A DNA stretch of 50,970 nucleotides from Deltaproteobacteria bacterium (GCA_019308905.1 JAFDHF010000022.1:1-50970); one strand, 5' to 3'; shown: positions 42,108-50,869, numbered from the stretch's first letter. Translations and numbers: made by a program. Notes: generated by a model not told the origin, from the sequence alone.

Positions 42108-44459
42108 GTGAACGAAAGAATCGAGCGTCTGAGGAATCGAAGCATCCAAAGCGAACCGGAGGTCTTTGCCGAGAGGGCCCTTCTGGTAACAGAGGCATAC
42201 AAGCAGACCGAAGCGTTTTCCCCGCCCATGCGGAGGGCCTTGGTCCTCAAGTACCTCCTCGAACATATGACGGTCGTGATCAACGAGGATGAGCTTATCG
42301 TGGGGGAGAAGACCACAGAGTACCGGGGTTCCCCCCTCTACCCCGAACAGTACTGCATGACCCTGGAGGAGCTCGAATCGATCGAGAAGAGGGAACACGC
42401 CCCCTTCAAGGTGGGAGGCGAAACGAGGAGGGTCCTTTCCGACAGGGTCATCCCCTACTGGAAGAACAAGACGATGTATGACCGGATCATGGCGGCCATG
42501 GATGACCGGTGGAAAAGGGCCCTGGAGAACGACGTCTTCACCGAGTACATGATATCCAGAGCCCCGGGACACGTGAATCTCGACGGGAAGGTCTTGACCA
42601 GAGGGCTCCTGGGACTCAAGAAGGATGTGGCAGAGGCGTTGAAGAACGTCGATTTCTCGGCTCCTGATTGCTACCGTAGGATCGAGGAACTGAAGGCCAT
42701 GGAGGTGGCCATCGACGGCGCCCTTGTCTTTGCTCAGAGGCACAGGGCAAAGGCTCTTGAACTGGCAAGCAAGGAGAAGGATCCCCGGAGAAGGGAGGAA
42801 CTGAAGAGGATCGCCAGGGTATGCGGCCGTGTGCCCGCCTACCCTGCCAGGAACTTCCATGAAGCCCTCCAGTCGTACTGGTTCATCCACCTGATCACCC
42901 TGCTCGAGGCGAACAACTGGGCTATCGGTCCCGGCAGATTCGATCTCTACATGTACCCCTTCTACAAGAAAGACATGGAAGAGGGCATCATCACCCGGGC
43001 CGATGCAGAGGAACTCCTCGAGTGCCTCTGGGTCAAGTTCAACAACACGGTCGCCCCGGCCAAAGAGACCAAGACCGCCGGGATGAGTGCCACCTACAAC
43101 GATTTCGCCCTCCTGAACATCGGCGGCTTGAACGAGGAGGGGTTGGACGGGGTGAACGAACTCTCCTACCTGCTCCTGGACGTGATCGCGGAGATGAGGT
43201 TGATTCAGCCGAACTCGATAGTCCTCATATCCGAGAAGACGCCCGAGAGGTTCGTCACCAGGGTGATGGAGGTGGTGAAAGAGGGATTCGGGCAGCCCGC
43301 GCTCTTCAACGCAGACCTGGTGGTCCAGGAGCTCCTGAACAAGGGGAAGACCCTTGCAGACGCCCGGCTGGGCGGCCCGAACGGCTGCGTGACGGTCAAC
43401 GCCTGCGGCAAGGAGAACATGGCTTCCTCGGGTTACTGCAACTGGGTGAAGATCTTGGAGATCACGCTGAACAACGGCATCAATCCCTCCACCGGCGACC
43501 TGGTGGGGCTTCGGACCGGTCGAGACTCCGGGTTTTCGAGTTTCGACAGGCTCGTCGATGCTTACAGGAAGCAGTTGGAGTACTTCATCGATATCAAGGT
43601 GAAGGGCAACAATCTCATCGACATGATCTACGCCGAACACATGCCGGTTCCCTTTCTGTCGGTTCTTGTTGACGATTGCATCCAGAAAGGCAAGGACTTC
43701 CATGCAGGTGGCGCCCGTTACAACATGTCCTACATTCAGGGGGTCGGGCTGGGGACGCTCGCCGATTCGCTCGCAGCGGTCAAGAGGGTTGTCTTCGATG
43801 AAAGAATGATCACCCTGGACGATCTGTTGAAGGCCATGGAGGCGAATTTTGAGGGGTACGCGCGGCTCAGGCACTATCTGCTCAACAGGGTCCCCAAGTA
43901 CGGCAACAACGAGGACTACGCCGACAGCATCATGAAGAGGATGGTGGACATCTACTACGAGGTGGTGAACGACCGGCCTTCCTCCCGGGGAGGAAGGTAC
44001 GGGGTCAACCTCCTGCCCACCACGGTCCACGTCTACTTCGGCTCGGTGAGCGGGGCGACACCGGACGGGAGGCTGGCGGGCAAGCCCTTCTCAGACGGTA
44101 TATCCCCTTCCCACGGGGCGGACCGCCGGGGTCCCACGTCGGTCATAAACTCGGCCGTCAAGATGGACCAGGCGAGGTTTTGCGGTACCCTTCTCAATCA
44201 GAAATTCTCTCCTCAGGTTCTCAGGAGCCCCCAGGATCTCAAGAAGTTTTCCTCCCTCGTGAGGACCTATTTCAGGGGGAACGGCCACCACATCCAGTTC
44301 AACGTCATAGATGCCGCCACCCTGAGGAAAGCCCAAGCCCATCCCGAGGAATACGGGAACCTCGTTGTGAGGGTCGCCGGCTACAGCGACTACTTTGTCA
44401 GCCTCTCCAGGGATCTGCAGGACGAGATCATCGCAAGAACAGAGCAGGAATCCATCTAG
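42108..44459 (+). CDS. Glycyl radical enzyme #2, HypD-clade with altered active site
   Basis: 783 residues from a GTG with GAGGAGG upstream. The radical loop is RVAGYSDYF (G758). Much of the chain follows trans-4-hydroxy-L-proline dehydratase HypD as I recall it: RAPGH (H155), ECLWVKFNN, ARLGGPNGCV, GARYNMSYIQGVGLGT and LLPTTVHVYFG. Two key positions differ. The thiyl Cys C427 is followed by Val-Thr (GCVTVNACGK), where HypD has Cys-Val-Glu, so the general-base Glu is lost; and the WDAF segment that supplies a substrate-binding Asp in HypD reads WAIG (A272). It is therefore unlikely to be a plain HypD and may act on a modified proline such as a betaine, or do a different reaction (inference). 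Confidence 0.88.
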   Translation: MNERIERLRNRSIQSEPEVFAERALLVTEAYKQTEAFSPPMRRALVLKYLLEHMTVVINEDELIVGEKTTEYRGSPLYPEQYCMTLEELESIEKREHAPFKVGGETRRVLSDRVIPYWKNKTMYDRIMAAMDDRWKRALENDVFTEYMISRAPGHVNLDGKVLTRGLLGLKKDVAEALKNVDFSAPDCYRRIEELKAMEVAIDGALVFAQRHRAKALELASKEKDPRRREELKRIARVCGRVPAYPARNFHEALQSYWFIHLITLLEANNWAIGPGRFDLYMYPFYKKDMEEGIITRADAEELLECLWVKFNNTVAPAKETKTAGMSATYNDFALLNIGGLNEEGLDGVNELSYLLLDVIAEMRLIQPNSIVLISEKTPERFVTRVMEVVKEGFGQPALFNADLVVQELLNKGKTLADARLGGPNGCVTVNACGKENMASSGYCNWVKILEITLNNGINPSTGDLVGLRTGRDSGFSSFDRLVDAYRKQLEYFIDIKVKGNNLIDMIYAEHMPVPFLSVLVDDCIQKGKDFHAGGARYNMSYIQGVGLGTLADSLAAVKRVVFDERMITLDDLLKAMEANFEGYARLRHYLLNRVPKYGNNEDYADSIMKRMVDIYYEVVNDRPSSRGGRYGVNLLPTTVHVYFGSVSGATPDGRLAGKPFSDGISPSHGADRRGPTSVINSAVKMDQARFCGTLLNQKFSPQVLRSPQDLKKFSSLVRTYFRGNGHHIQFNVIDAATLRKAQAHPEEYGNLVVRVAGYSDYFVSLSRDLQDEIIARTEQESI

Positions 44460-44556
44460 ACGGGTGGATCGTGGAAAAGGGGTGGTCCTTACCGGCTGCT
44501 CTCGAGCCATTGATCCTTCGATGCCTCGGCTGGCGGCCCTCCCATGACACCGGGGG

Positions 44557-45744
44557 CTAGCCAGAGGCGGAGAGCCTCTCGTATCGGAAGTCGTCCAGGG
44601 AAAGGGAGGTCCTGCCCGTCGTGATCTCCTCGGCGATAAGCTTTCCCGTTATGGGTGCCAGGGCGACTCCCTCGCCCGCATGGCCGGTGGCGATCGAGAA
44701 GCCCGGAAGCCCGAGAACCCTCCCCAGGATCGGATGCCCGTCCGGCATGCAGTAGGGACGCCAGCCTGCAATGAAGCGGATGCAATTGACTTCCTTCATT
44801 TCCGGCAGGAAGCCGAGAAGATGTCGTGCCAGGGCCCGCAGCACCTCGAGGGTCGGCTCGGACACGAACCCGGCCATGTCCCGGCTGGCCCCGATGGTCC
44901 AATTCCCGCTTGCGTGCTGGGCAAAAGACCCTCCGATTCCCAAGGCGAGTCGTTTTCGAGCCCTTTCGTCTTCGGCCCGGGCTTCGATCCCGTATGCGGT
45001 GGCCAGGTAGTCACCGTCCAGGATATATGGGTATTCCGCCTCGGGTACCTGCTCCGTAATGATGAGCTGTCCCCGCTGGGGTTCAACAGGGATATCGAGA
45101 CCCACCATCCTGCCGATCCGTCTCGACCACGGCCCTGCTGCACAGACCACATGGCCGCAGAGAATCTCCGCGCCTCCCTCGATGTCGAGGCGATACTCCC
45201 TCTTGCCCATGGGCCTTATCTCCCTGACCGTAGAGCCTGTCAGAATCCGGGCGCCGAGCCTCTCTGCCGCCAGGGCAAAGCCGTATGTCGTCCTGAAGGG
45301 GTTGACCTGGCAATCTACGGGGCTTTCAAGAACCGCACGGAAAGGCTCCACATCCCCTCCGGGAAAGCGGCCGAGCCTTTCCGGGTCCCAGAAATCGACC
45401 TCCATGCCCATGCGGGTCAGGTCTTTGTATCGTTGCCGGAGCAGGGGAACCTGGTAGTCCTCGCGGGCGACAAGGAGCGATCCAGTCCTCCTGTACTCCA
45501 CGTCGTATCCGATTTCGTCTGCGAGCCCGCTGTAGAGTCTAGCACTGGCCAGGGTGAGGGGAATGGTCTTCAGGTCGAATATCTGAACGGCCATACCCCC
45601 CTGGTTCGCACTGGAGGCACCGGAACAGAGGTGGCTCCTCTCCAGCAGCGCCACGGAGGCCCCCCCCTTGGACAGGTAGTAGGCCACGGCGCAGCCGATG
45701 ATCCCGCCGCCGACGATTCCAACATCGAATCTCGCCGCCCTCAT
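44557..45744 (-). CDS. FAD-dependent amino acid dehydrogenase subunit (DAO family), candidate D-hydroxyproline dehydrogenase beta
   Basis: 395 residues. The FAD-binding turn is VGIVGGGIIGCAVAYYLSKG at the start and the C-terminal FAD contact is GFSIATGHAGEGVALAPITG near 350-369. It belongs to the DAO/sarcosine oxidase/HcnC group. It is the last gene of a minus-strand five-gene set BFD-like, 2Fe-2S, FAD/NAD, ferredoxin, DAO; the start overlaps the ferredoxin stop (ATGA). This composition is that of heteromeric D-hydroxyproline dehydrogenase and related proline/N-methyl amino acid dehydrogenases. It would oxidise D-hydroxyproline, D-proline or N-methylproline at the C-N bond (inference). Confidence 0.85.
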   Translation of the reverse strand: MRAARFDVGIVGGGIIGCAVAYYLSKGGASVALLERSHLCSGASSANQGGMAVQIFDLKTIPLTLASARLYSGLADEIGYDVEYRRTGSLLVAREDYQVPLLRQRYKDLTRMGMEVDFWDPERLGRFPGGDVEPFRAVLESPVDCQVNPFRTTYGFALAAERLGARILTGSTVREIRPMGKREYRLDIEGGAEILCGHVVCAAGPWSRRIGRMVGLDIPVEPQRGQLIITEQVPEAEYPYILDGDYLATAYGIEARAEDERARKRLALGIGGSFAQHASGNWTIGASRDMAGFVSEPTLEVLRALARHLLGFLPEMKEVNCIRFIAGWRPYCMPDGHPILGRVLGLPGFSIATGHAGEGVALAPITGKLIAEEITTGRTSLSLDDFRYERLSASG

Positions 45745-46268
45745 CCCTCTCTCTTCAGTCGCTTCATGCTTCTCACTTCCATGGCAAGCTCTTTCGGCAC
45801 TGCCACGGTGATGACCGCGGTGTGATCGAACCTCTTGGGCTTCTGCACGCGCAATACCTCTGCCCGGCAGACCACTTCACCGGCCCTGTTCACCCCCTCG
45901 ACGATGTCTCCCTTTGCGGGCATGGGGAGGAACTCGTAAGGAAAAGAGACGGAAGCCCTGTCTTCTGAATAGGTCATGTCCACCAGGAAGATCGCCTGAC
46001 CGGGACAGACGGGGATACAGTTCCCACAGCCGTTGCACTTTTCCCCGTAGAAGACGGGGAGGTTCGTAATCGGATTGCCCACATGGATGGCACCTCGGCG
46101 GCACGCCGCCTCGCAGGGATTGCAGGGAATGTCCTGCACGCACTCGATCACGGCAATCGGCCCCCTTGCAAGGAGCTCCGGGCCCGGGTAACCCGGTGAA
46201 GCTCTGAGCTCTTTCATAGAGGGGATCCCGGTCTTTCGAACCCCTCCGGTCTCCGTTTCACCCTTCAT
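45741..46268 (-). CDS. 4Fe-4S ferredoxin-type subunit of the dehydrogenase
   Basis: 175 residues. Two cluster motifs are seen: C43, C49, C52, C56 (IECVQDIPCNPCEAACRRGA) and C78, C81, C84, C88 (CNGCGNCIPVCPG). A C-terminal domain of about 85 residues with no Cys cluster follows, perhaps a docking domain. It overlaps both neighbours by four bases, so it is an integral subunit relaying electrons from the flavins. Its presence as an added ferredoxin in this complex is common in anaerobes and would allow ferredoxin-level rather than quinone-level transfer (inference). Confidence 0.88.
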   Translation of the reverse strand: MKGETETGGVRKTGIPSMKELRASPGYPGPELLARGPIAVIECVQDIPCNPCEAACRRGAIHVGNPITNLPVFYGEKCNGCGNCIPVCPGQAIFLVDMTYSEDRASVSFPYEFLPMPAKGDIVEGVNRAGEVVCRAEVLRVQKPKRFDHTAVITVAVPKELAMEVRSMKRLKREG

Positions 46269-47359
46269 ACCGTCTCCCGCGCTTGTAGAATCTGCTCTTT
46301 TGAAATCGCCCGGCCCTCGCCGAAGGACCCCATACGCAGAGCCGCGAGGCGCTTGTGCACTTCCCCCTTCTTCTTCTCCCCCCGTTCACGGGTCAGATGG
46401 CCGAGGGATTGGGCGGCGGCCAGTCCTGCCAGCCTGCCCTCTTCCATGGCCGTGGAAGCCTCCTCGATGCCTGCCAGGTCTCCGGCTACGTATATCCCCT
46501 TCCTGGTTGTCTCCATGTTTCCGTCATGGAGGGGGACCCAGCCGCCCAGGGCCGGGATGTAGCGGAACTCGCAACCGGCCATCCACGCCAGTTCGGCCAG
46601 AGGGGATAACCCCACGGCCAGACAGATGGTATCGACCTCCAGGGTTCTTTCAGTACCCGCTATGGGCTTCCAGTTCTCGTCCACCCGGGCGATCACCGCC
46701 CTCTCGACGCCCTCCCTTCCCTCGGCCCGCAAAACGGTGTGCCCGGTCAGGATGGGAACCCCGGCGCGGCGGACCTTGGATGCATGAACGCCGTATCCCC
46801 CGATGGCAGGAAGGCCCTCGACGACGGCGACTACCTTTGCTCCTGCCTGGAGGAGCTGATAGGAGACGATGAGGCCCACGTTGCCGGCCCCGACCATAAG
46901 GGCGCGCTTTCCCGGAAGCACGCGATGAATGTGGATCAGGGTCTGGGTGGCACCCGCGCCCATCACCCCGGGCAGGGTCCAACCCGGAAAGGCCAGAGCA
47001 TTTTCACTGGCTCCTGTGGCCAGTATGACTGCATCCGCCTCGAGCTCTTCGGTGTGGTGCTCCCTGGCCAGCCCGAGACACCGGTCCGAAAAGATCCCGT
47101 AAACCACCGTATCGAGCAGGGTTGCGACGCCGGCTTCCTCGGCCTCCCTGAGAAGATCGAGGCCGATCTGCACGCCCCGGGTGCCGGCACGATGGGCCTC
47201 TGAACCGAAGAATTTGTGGATCTGTTTGAAGAGCTGTCCTCCAGGGCGTTGATTCTCGTCGATCACGATGACCCGGGCTCCGGCCCGGCCGGCCTCGATG
47301 GCCGCCGCCATCCCGGCCGGGCCGGCTCCGACTACGGCGATCTCGGTCTTCCTTGCCAT
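46265..47359 (-). CDS. FAD/NAD(P)-binding oxidoreductase subunit (HcnB-like), candidate D-hydroxyproline dehydrogenase alpha
   Basis: 364 residues from the ATG at 47359, two bases after the 2Fe-2S gene stop; the frame extends slightly upstream but would overlap that gene. IAVVGAGPAGMAAAIEAGRAG binds FAD, ALMVGAGNVGLIVSYQLLQAG near 155 binds the nicotinamide cofactor and GIYVAGDLAGIEEASTAMEEG near 300 is the second FAD contact. The FKQIHKFFG segment near 50 is typical of the hydroxyproline dehydrogenase alpha subunit group. It passes electrons between the DAO subunit and the 2Fe-2S and BFD proteins. Confidence 0.87.
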   Translation of the reverse strand: MARKTEIAVVGAGPAGMAAAIEAGRAGARVIVIDENQRPGGQLFKQIHKFFGSEAHRAGTRGVQIGLDLLREAEEAGVATLLDTVVYGIFSDRCLGLAREHHTEELEADAVILATGASENALAFPGWTLPGVMGAGATQTLIHIHRVLPGKRALMVGAGNVGLIVSYQLLQAGAKVVAVVEGLPAIGGYGVHASKVRRAGVPILTGHTVLRAEGREGVERAVIARVDENWKPIAGTERTLEVDTICLAVGLSPLAELAWMAGCEFRYIPALGGWVPLHDGNMETTRKGIYVAGDLAGIEEASTAMEEGRLAGLAAAQSLGHLTRERGEKKKGEVHKRLAALRMGSFGEGRAISKEQILQARETV

Positions 47360-47360
47360 A

Positions 47361-47699
47361 CTAGCCCTTCCTTTTTCCGCCTCCACCGCGGCCTCCCCAT
47401 TTCCCGCGGCCGACCTGGGTCTGGACGATCATGCCGTCACGGGCCGGGGTGACGCAGGTGCGCACGTTGGGCTGGCCGTCTACGGTCATGACGCAATCGG
47501 TACAGCGGCCCAGGGCACAGAAAAGGCCGCGTGGCTCCCGCCGTTTCGCAGTGTATCGGAAAACGCGGTGTCCCCCGGCGAGCAGAGCCGCGGCGATCGG
47601 TTCACCCTCAAAAGCAACTACAGGGTTCCCGTCCACGGTCAGGGTGATCCTCCTGCCCCTCTCTGCCCTGCCGAGAATGGGATGATCCTCGATGCGCAT
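47361..47699 (-). CDS. 2Fe-2S ferredoxin-type subunit (HcnA-like)
   Basis: 112 residues from the ATG at 47699, chosen because GGAGG lies 11 bases upstream; an ATG nine bases earlier abuts the GGAGG site. Plant-type ferredoxin ligands are C61, C66, C69 (FCALGRCTDC) and C82. The N-terminal ILGRAERGRRITLTVDG is as in the small subunit of hydrogen cyanide synthase and D-hydroxyproline dehydrogenase. The C-terminus is Gly/Lys/Arg-rich, unusual for the family. Confidence 0.85.
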   Translation of the reverse strand: MRIEDHPILGRAERGRRITLTVDGNPVVAFEGEPIAAALLAGGHRVFRYTAKRREPRGLFCALGRCTDCVMTVDGQPNVRTCVTPARDGMIVQTQVGRGKWGGRGGGGKRKG

Positions 47700-48051
47700 C
47701 GATATCATCTCCTCCAGGTGATTCTTCCCCCCTGAGATTCCTCTTATCACAAGGGATGCCCTCCTGATTCTCCTCCCCTGGGGTCGTGACCAGAGCAGCC
47801 ATGGGGAAGACCCGTACCGGGGGGCGAAAGGTCGCGGGTTTCACAACGGAGAGGGGCTGTCCTGTCTCGGCCGCCAGGATGGCTGTGACGAGCCTTCCAC
47901 ATGTCTTGCCCTGGCACAACCCCTGGCCGGCACGGGTGAGCCGCTTCACCTCGTTCATCCGGGTGAGGCCGAGCCCGATGGCCTCCTTGATTTCGCCCCT
48001 GGTTACCTCTTCACAACGGCAAATGATAAGATCGTCCTCTCTCATGTCCAT
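47608..48051 (-). CDS. BFD-like [2Fe-2S]-binding subunit with overlong C-terminus
   Basis: 147 residues. The BFD-like ligands are C11 and C13 (IICRCEEV) and C46 and C51 (GLCQGKTCGRL). The domain normally ends soon after FRPPVRVFPMAALV, about residue 90; here a further 50 polar residues run about 90 bases into the 2Fe-2S gene in another frame. The tail has no homology I recognise, so either a frameshift removed the normal stop or the tail is neutral. It is the first gene of the dehydrogenase operon, most likely transcribed from the promoter at 48422-48450. Confidence 0.8.
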   Translation of the reverse strand: MDMREDDLIICRCEEVTRGEIKEAIGLGLTRMNEVKRLTRAGQGLCQGKTCGRLVTAILAAETGQPLSVVKPATFRPPVRVFPMAALVTTPGEENQEGIPCDKRNLRGEESPGGDDIDAHRGSSHSRQGREGQEDHPDRGREPCSCF

Positions 48052-48150
48052 CCCGTAAGGTCCCTGTGAAGGCCGGGGGTCGTATTCCCCGGTAAAGGGG
48101 TCCTTGCATTTTCAGAACAGGTATGGAGGTCTTGGTCTCGGCAACCGGGT

Positions 48151-48321
48151 CTAAGAGAGGGCCCTCTCCAGCGCCCTGCTCGCCCGGCTTCCCGTGAGGA
48201 AGAACCCGTCTTGATCGGTCTTGATCCCCTGATGCCCGAAGATCTCGACCGCCTCGGGTTCATGGAACCCAGCCCCGGCATCCCTCAGGATCGCCGGAGA
48301 GGCATCGTGAAAGGCCTGCAG
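48151..48321 (-). pseudogene. Broken MttB-family methyltransferase, N-terminal fragment
   Basis: In one minus-strand frame the stretch reads LQAFHDASPAILRDAGAGFH, then EPEAVEIFGHQGIKTDQDG and ends RALERALS-stop. This lines up with the first 60 to 75 residues of MttB proteins, for example MttB#1 with ILERVGVKIHDEETVELLK, GDG and KKALNTAP. The open frame continues upstream to about 48435 but is Arg-rich, has no start codon and no homology. The remaining 400 residues of the enzyme are missing; the BFD-like gene begins about 100 bases on. Confidence 0.7.
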
Positions 48322-48407
48322 ATCCCTGTCTCTCGGTTTTCGGTCCCGTCGTCCACGGCCTTGATGTCTTCCTGTTTCTTGGTTCCCCCGAGCAACCTCT
48401 TGATGAC

Positions 48408-48450
48408 GTTCAATGATTGATATATTGAATCATATCTCGCGGAAGGTCAA
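48408..48450 (-). promoter_or_regulatory. Promoter and operator, near-copy of the MttB#2 control region
   Basis: On the minus strand TTGACC (48450-48445), 17 bases, CAATAT (48427-48422). The palindrome ATGATT-N9-AATCAT (48413-48433) covers the -10. It reads toward the MttB fragment and dehydrogenase operon, and lies about 140 bases before the divergent GntR gene, so the GntR protein may bind here and also control itself. Confidence 0.75.
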
Positions 48451-48494
48451 GGGCTTTTCCCGGAAATTTTCCTATAGATTTTCTGTCATTCTGT

Positions 48495-48503
48495 TGTTAT
48501 AGT
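48495..48503 (+). promoter_or_regulatory. Extended -10 element before the GntR gene
   Basis: TGT-TATAGT, an extended -10, with no good -35 17 bases upstream. It would start a transcript of GntR, MttB#3 and MttB#4 near 48510, about 75 bases past the operator at 48413-48433. Confidence 0.45.
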
Positions 48504-48570
48504 AAGACTGACTTGGAGTCGAGATCCGGGCTCCCGCTCCCGACATCCACTGCCAGGCGAGGAGGTCTTC

Positions 48571-49338
48571 ATGATTCAGCCACCCTTTAGAAGGGTTCAG
48601 CCCACGAGGAACTACGAGCAGGTGGCCCAGCAGATCCAGCAGGCGATTATCGAGGGGCATTTCAAACCAGGAGATAAACTGCCACCCCAGAAGGAACTGA
48701 TGAACCTCTTCCACGTGAGCAAGTTCACCATCATGGCGGCTATCCGGAGTCTCGAAAAGTCGGGCCTGGTCTACACCAAGTCAGGAGCCACGGGCGGTAC
48801 ATTCGTCTCGGAGCTCAACACCGCCGGCTTCAGCGAATCTCTGAGGCTCCTTCTGAGCATGAAGAAGGTGCCTCTCGAGGAGTTGGCCGAATTCCGCCTC
48901 ACCGTGGAGGGGCGGGTGGCCTACTGGGCTGCCAGGCGCAGGCGGAAGGAAGACATAGCAAGGATGGAGGGACTTCTGGAGACAATGGCCGCCATTCTCG
49001 ATTCCGATGGGCACGCCGAGAGGCTGGTTCCGGTTGACATGGAATTCCATCTCGCCGTTGCAAAGGCCTCCCGCAACACCCTCTTTCTCGCCATCATGGA
49101 GACAATCCACGAGTGTTTCCATCCGATCTTTTCATATGTTCCCCAGGAGAGCTGGGCCAAGACCTACCCGGATCTTGTAAGGGTTTTCCAGGCGGTCAAG
49201 GCAAGAGACGCCCGTGCAGCAGAGAAGGCCATCAGGGAGCACATCGCACGGTCCAGCCGGCTCATCCTTCGCCAGTTCAGAGAGAAAAAGGTGAAGCCCG
49301 AGCTTTTCATGGAGTCCGGTGTCTATGACACATTCTGA
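48571..49338 (+). CDS. GntR-family (FadR subfamily) transcriptional regulator
   Basis: 255 residues. The N-terminal winged helix (about residues 10-75) has YEQVAQQIQQAIIEGHFKPG, LPPQKELMNLFHVSKFTIMA and the wing KSGATGGTFVSE. The C-terminal all-helical FCD domain begins about residue 95 and has FHLAVAKASRN with the usual metal-binding His. FCD regulators bind small carboxylates or amino acids. It precedes MttB#3 by 20 bases, so it is probably co-transcribed with it. The palindrome shared by 28248, 48413 and, weakly, 16689 is a good candidate target (inference). GAGGAGG precedes the ATG. Confidence 0.9.
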   Translation: MIQPPFRRVQPTRNYEQVAQQIQQAIIEGHFKPGDKLPPQKELMNLFHVSKFTIMAAIRSLEKSGLVYTKSGATGGTFVSELNTAGFSESLRLLLSMKKVPLEELAEFRLTVEGRVAYWAARRRRKEDIARMEGLLETMAAILDSDGHAERLVPVDMEFHLAVAKASRNTLFLAIMETIHECFHPIFSYVPQESWAKTYPDLVRVFQAVKARDARAAEKAIREHIARSSRLILRQFREKKVKPELFMESGVYDTF

Positions 49339-49358
49339 CACCGCCGAGGAGGAAGATC

Positions 49359-50822
49359 ATGAGAATAAATCTCGAGGTCTCCGAATCGACCCGGTTTTCG
49401 GTTCTTTCGGAGGACCAGGCCGAGTCGATTTTTCACGGCATGTTGGAGGTGCTCCATCGGACCGGCGTGGCCATCCATCACGAAGAGGCCAGATCGCTTC
49501 TGGAGAAAGCAGGGGCCCTGGTCGACGGTATCCGCGTCCGCATCCCACCCGGCCTCGTGCGGGAGGCCCTCTCCACGGTTCCACAGGAGACGCTTGTGTA
49601 CCGCTGGGACGGCTCGGGAGTGATGCGCCTCAGGAAGAATGAAGTCTATTTTGGGCCTGGACCTACATGCCCGAACTTCATCGATCCAGACACGGAAGAG
49701 CGGCGCCCCTATCTGCGAAAAGACGCGGCCCAGGTGGCACGGGTATGTGATGCCCTGCCCAATATCGGCTTTGTGGAATCCCTCGGCAGCATAAGCGATG
49801 TGACCCCGCCTCTCGCAGACGTTTATGAGTTCGCGGAGATGGTCACCCATACGTCTAAACCGATCGTAGCCTGGTCATTCAGCCGGGACACGTGCCGGGA
49901 CATCCACCGGATCGCCATCGCCGTGGCGGGCGGAGAGGAGCAGTTCAGACGGAGGCCGAACTACATATTCTACTGCGAGCCCCTCTCGCCCCTCACGAGT
50001 GACCATGAGGCCATGGACAAATTGCTCTACTGTGCCGAGAACCGTATCCCCCTGGTCTACACCCCCTGCTGTATCGGCGGGGGAACCGCCCCTGCGACCG
50101 CGGCCGGGCTGCTGGTCAATGCAATGGCCGAGTCGGTCCATGGGCTGGTGGTGGCACAGCTCAAGGGGAAGGGAACCCCCCACATCATGGGCGGTGTCGT
50201 CTCGATCATGGACATGCGGCATTCAACCCTTTCCTACGGTGCCCCGGAGCTGAGCCTCTTCAGTGCCGCTCTGACCGACATGGCCAAATACCTGGGGCTC
50301 CCTGTCTGGTCCACCGCGGGATGTACCGACGCCAAGGTCTTGGAACCCCAGGCTGCTTTGGAGGCTGCCCTGTCGATCCATTCTGCCATGCTCAGCGGTG
50401 CCAACCTGGTCCATGACGTGGGGTATACCGAGTCAGGCATGACGGGGTCTCTCTTTCAACTGGTGATGAGCGACGAGATAATAGGAATGAGCCGGCGCAT
50501 CAGTCGGGGAATCGACTTCACCTCCGAGACCCTGGCCGTGGAGGCCATCCACAGGGTGGGGCCGGGGGGGAACTTCCTGGCAGACGACCATACCATTGAC
50601 CATTACCGGCGCGAGCATTGGCGGCCCAGCCTCATGGACCGGTGGAACTACGAGACATGGGTCGCCCAGGGCAGGAAGACCATGGGTGACCGGGTCAGAG
50701 AGAAGACCCGGGAAATCCTCTCGACCCACAGGGGACCGGAAGTACCGGAAGGTGTCAAGAGTAGGATTTCCGAGATCCTCGAGGCGGCCGAGGAGCGCGA
50801 AAAGAGGAAGGCCGGGAAATAG
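49359..50822 (+). CDS. MttB-family methyltransferase #3
   Basis: 487 residues, no in-frame amber codon. It opens MRINLEVSESTRFSVLSEDQ, like MttB#1, and shares GGVVSIMDMRHSTLSYGAPE, TAGCTDAKVLEPQAALEAAL and RVGPGGNFLADDHTIDHYR. It is therefore a paralogue of #1 (8685-10136) and of the truncated #4, and less close to #2. It follows the GntR gene by 20 bases with GAGGAGG before the ATG. Non-pyrrolysine MttB proteins move a methyl group from a quaternary amine to a corrinoid protein. Which betaine it uses cannot be read; paralogues #1, #3 and #4 may serve successive or alternative methylated prolines. Confidence 0.85.
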   Translation: MRINLEVSESTRFSVLSEDQAESIFHGMLEVLHRTGVAIHHEEARSLLEKAGALVDGIRVRIPPGLVREALSTVPQETLVYRWDGSGVMRLRKNEVYFGPGPTCPNFIDPDTEERRPYLRKDAAQVARVCDALPNIGFVESLGSISDVTPPLADVYEFAEMVTHTSKPIVAWSFSRDTCRDIHRIAIAVAGGEEQFRRRPNYIFYCEPLSPLTSDHEAMDKLLYCAENRIPLVYTPCCIGGGTAPATAAGLLVNAMAESVHGLVVAQLKGKGTPHIMGGVVSIMDMRHSTLSYGAPELSLFSAALTDMAKYLGLPVWSTAGCTDAKVLEPQAALEAALSIHSAMLSGANLVHDVGYTESGMTGSLFQLVMSDEIIGMSRRISRGIDFTSETLAVEAIHRVGPGGNFLADDHTIDHYRREHWRPSLMDRWNYETWVAQGRKTMGDRVREKTREILSTHRGPEVPEGVKSRISEILEAAEEREKRKAGK

Positions 50823-50869
50823 TAAGGTAGAGAGAACGATGAAGGGAACCAAACCGGAGGAGGACGGAG

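Noticed and set aside
41796-44030. 744-codon minus-strand open frame opposite glycyl radical enzyme #2
   Set aside because: The plus strand encodes an enzyme with intact catalytic and radical loops; the antisense product has no recognisable motif.
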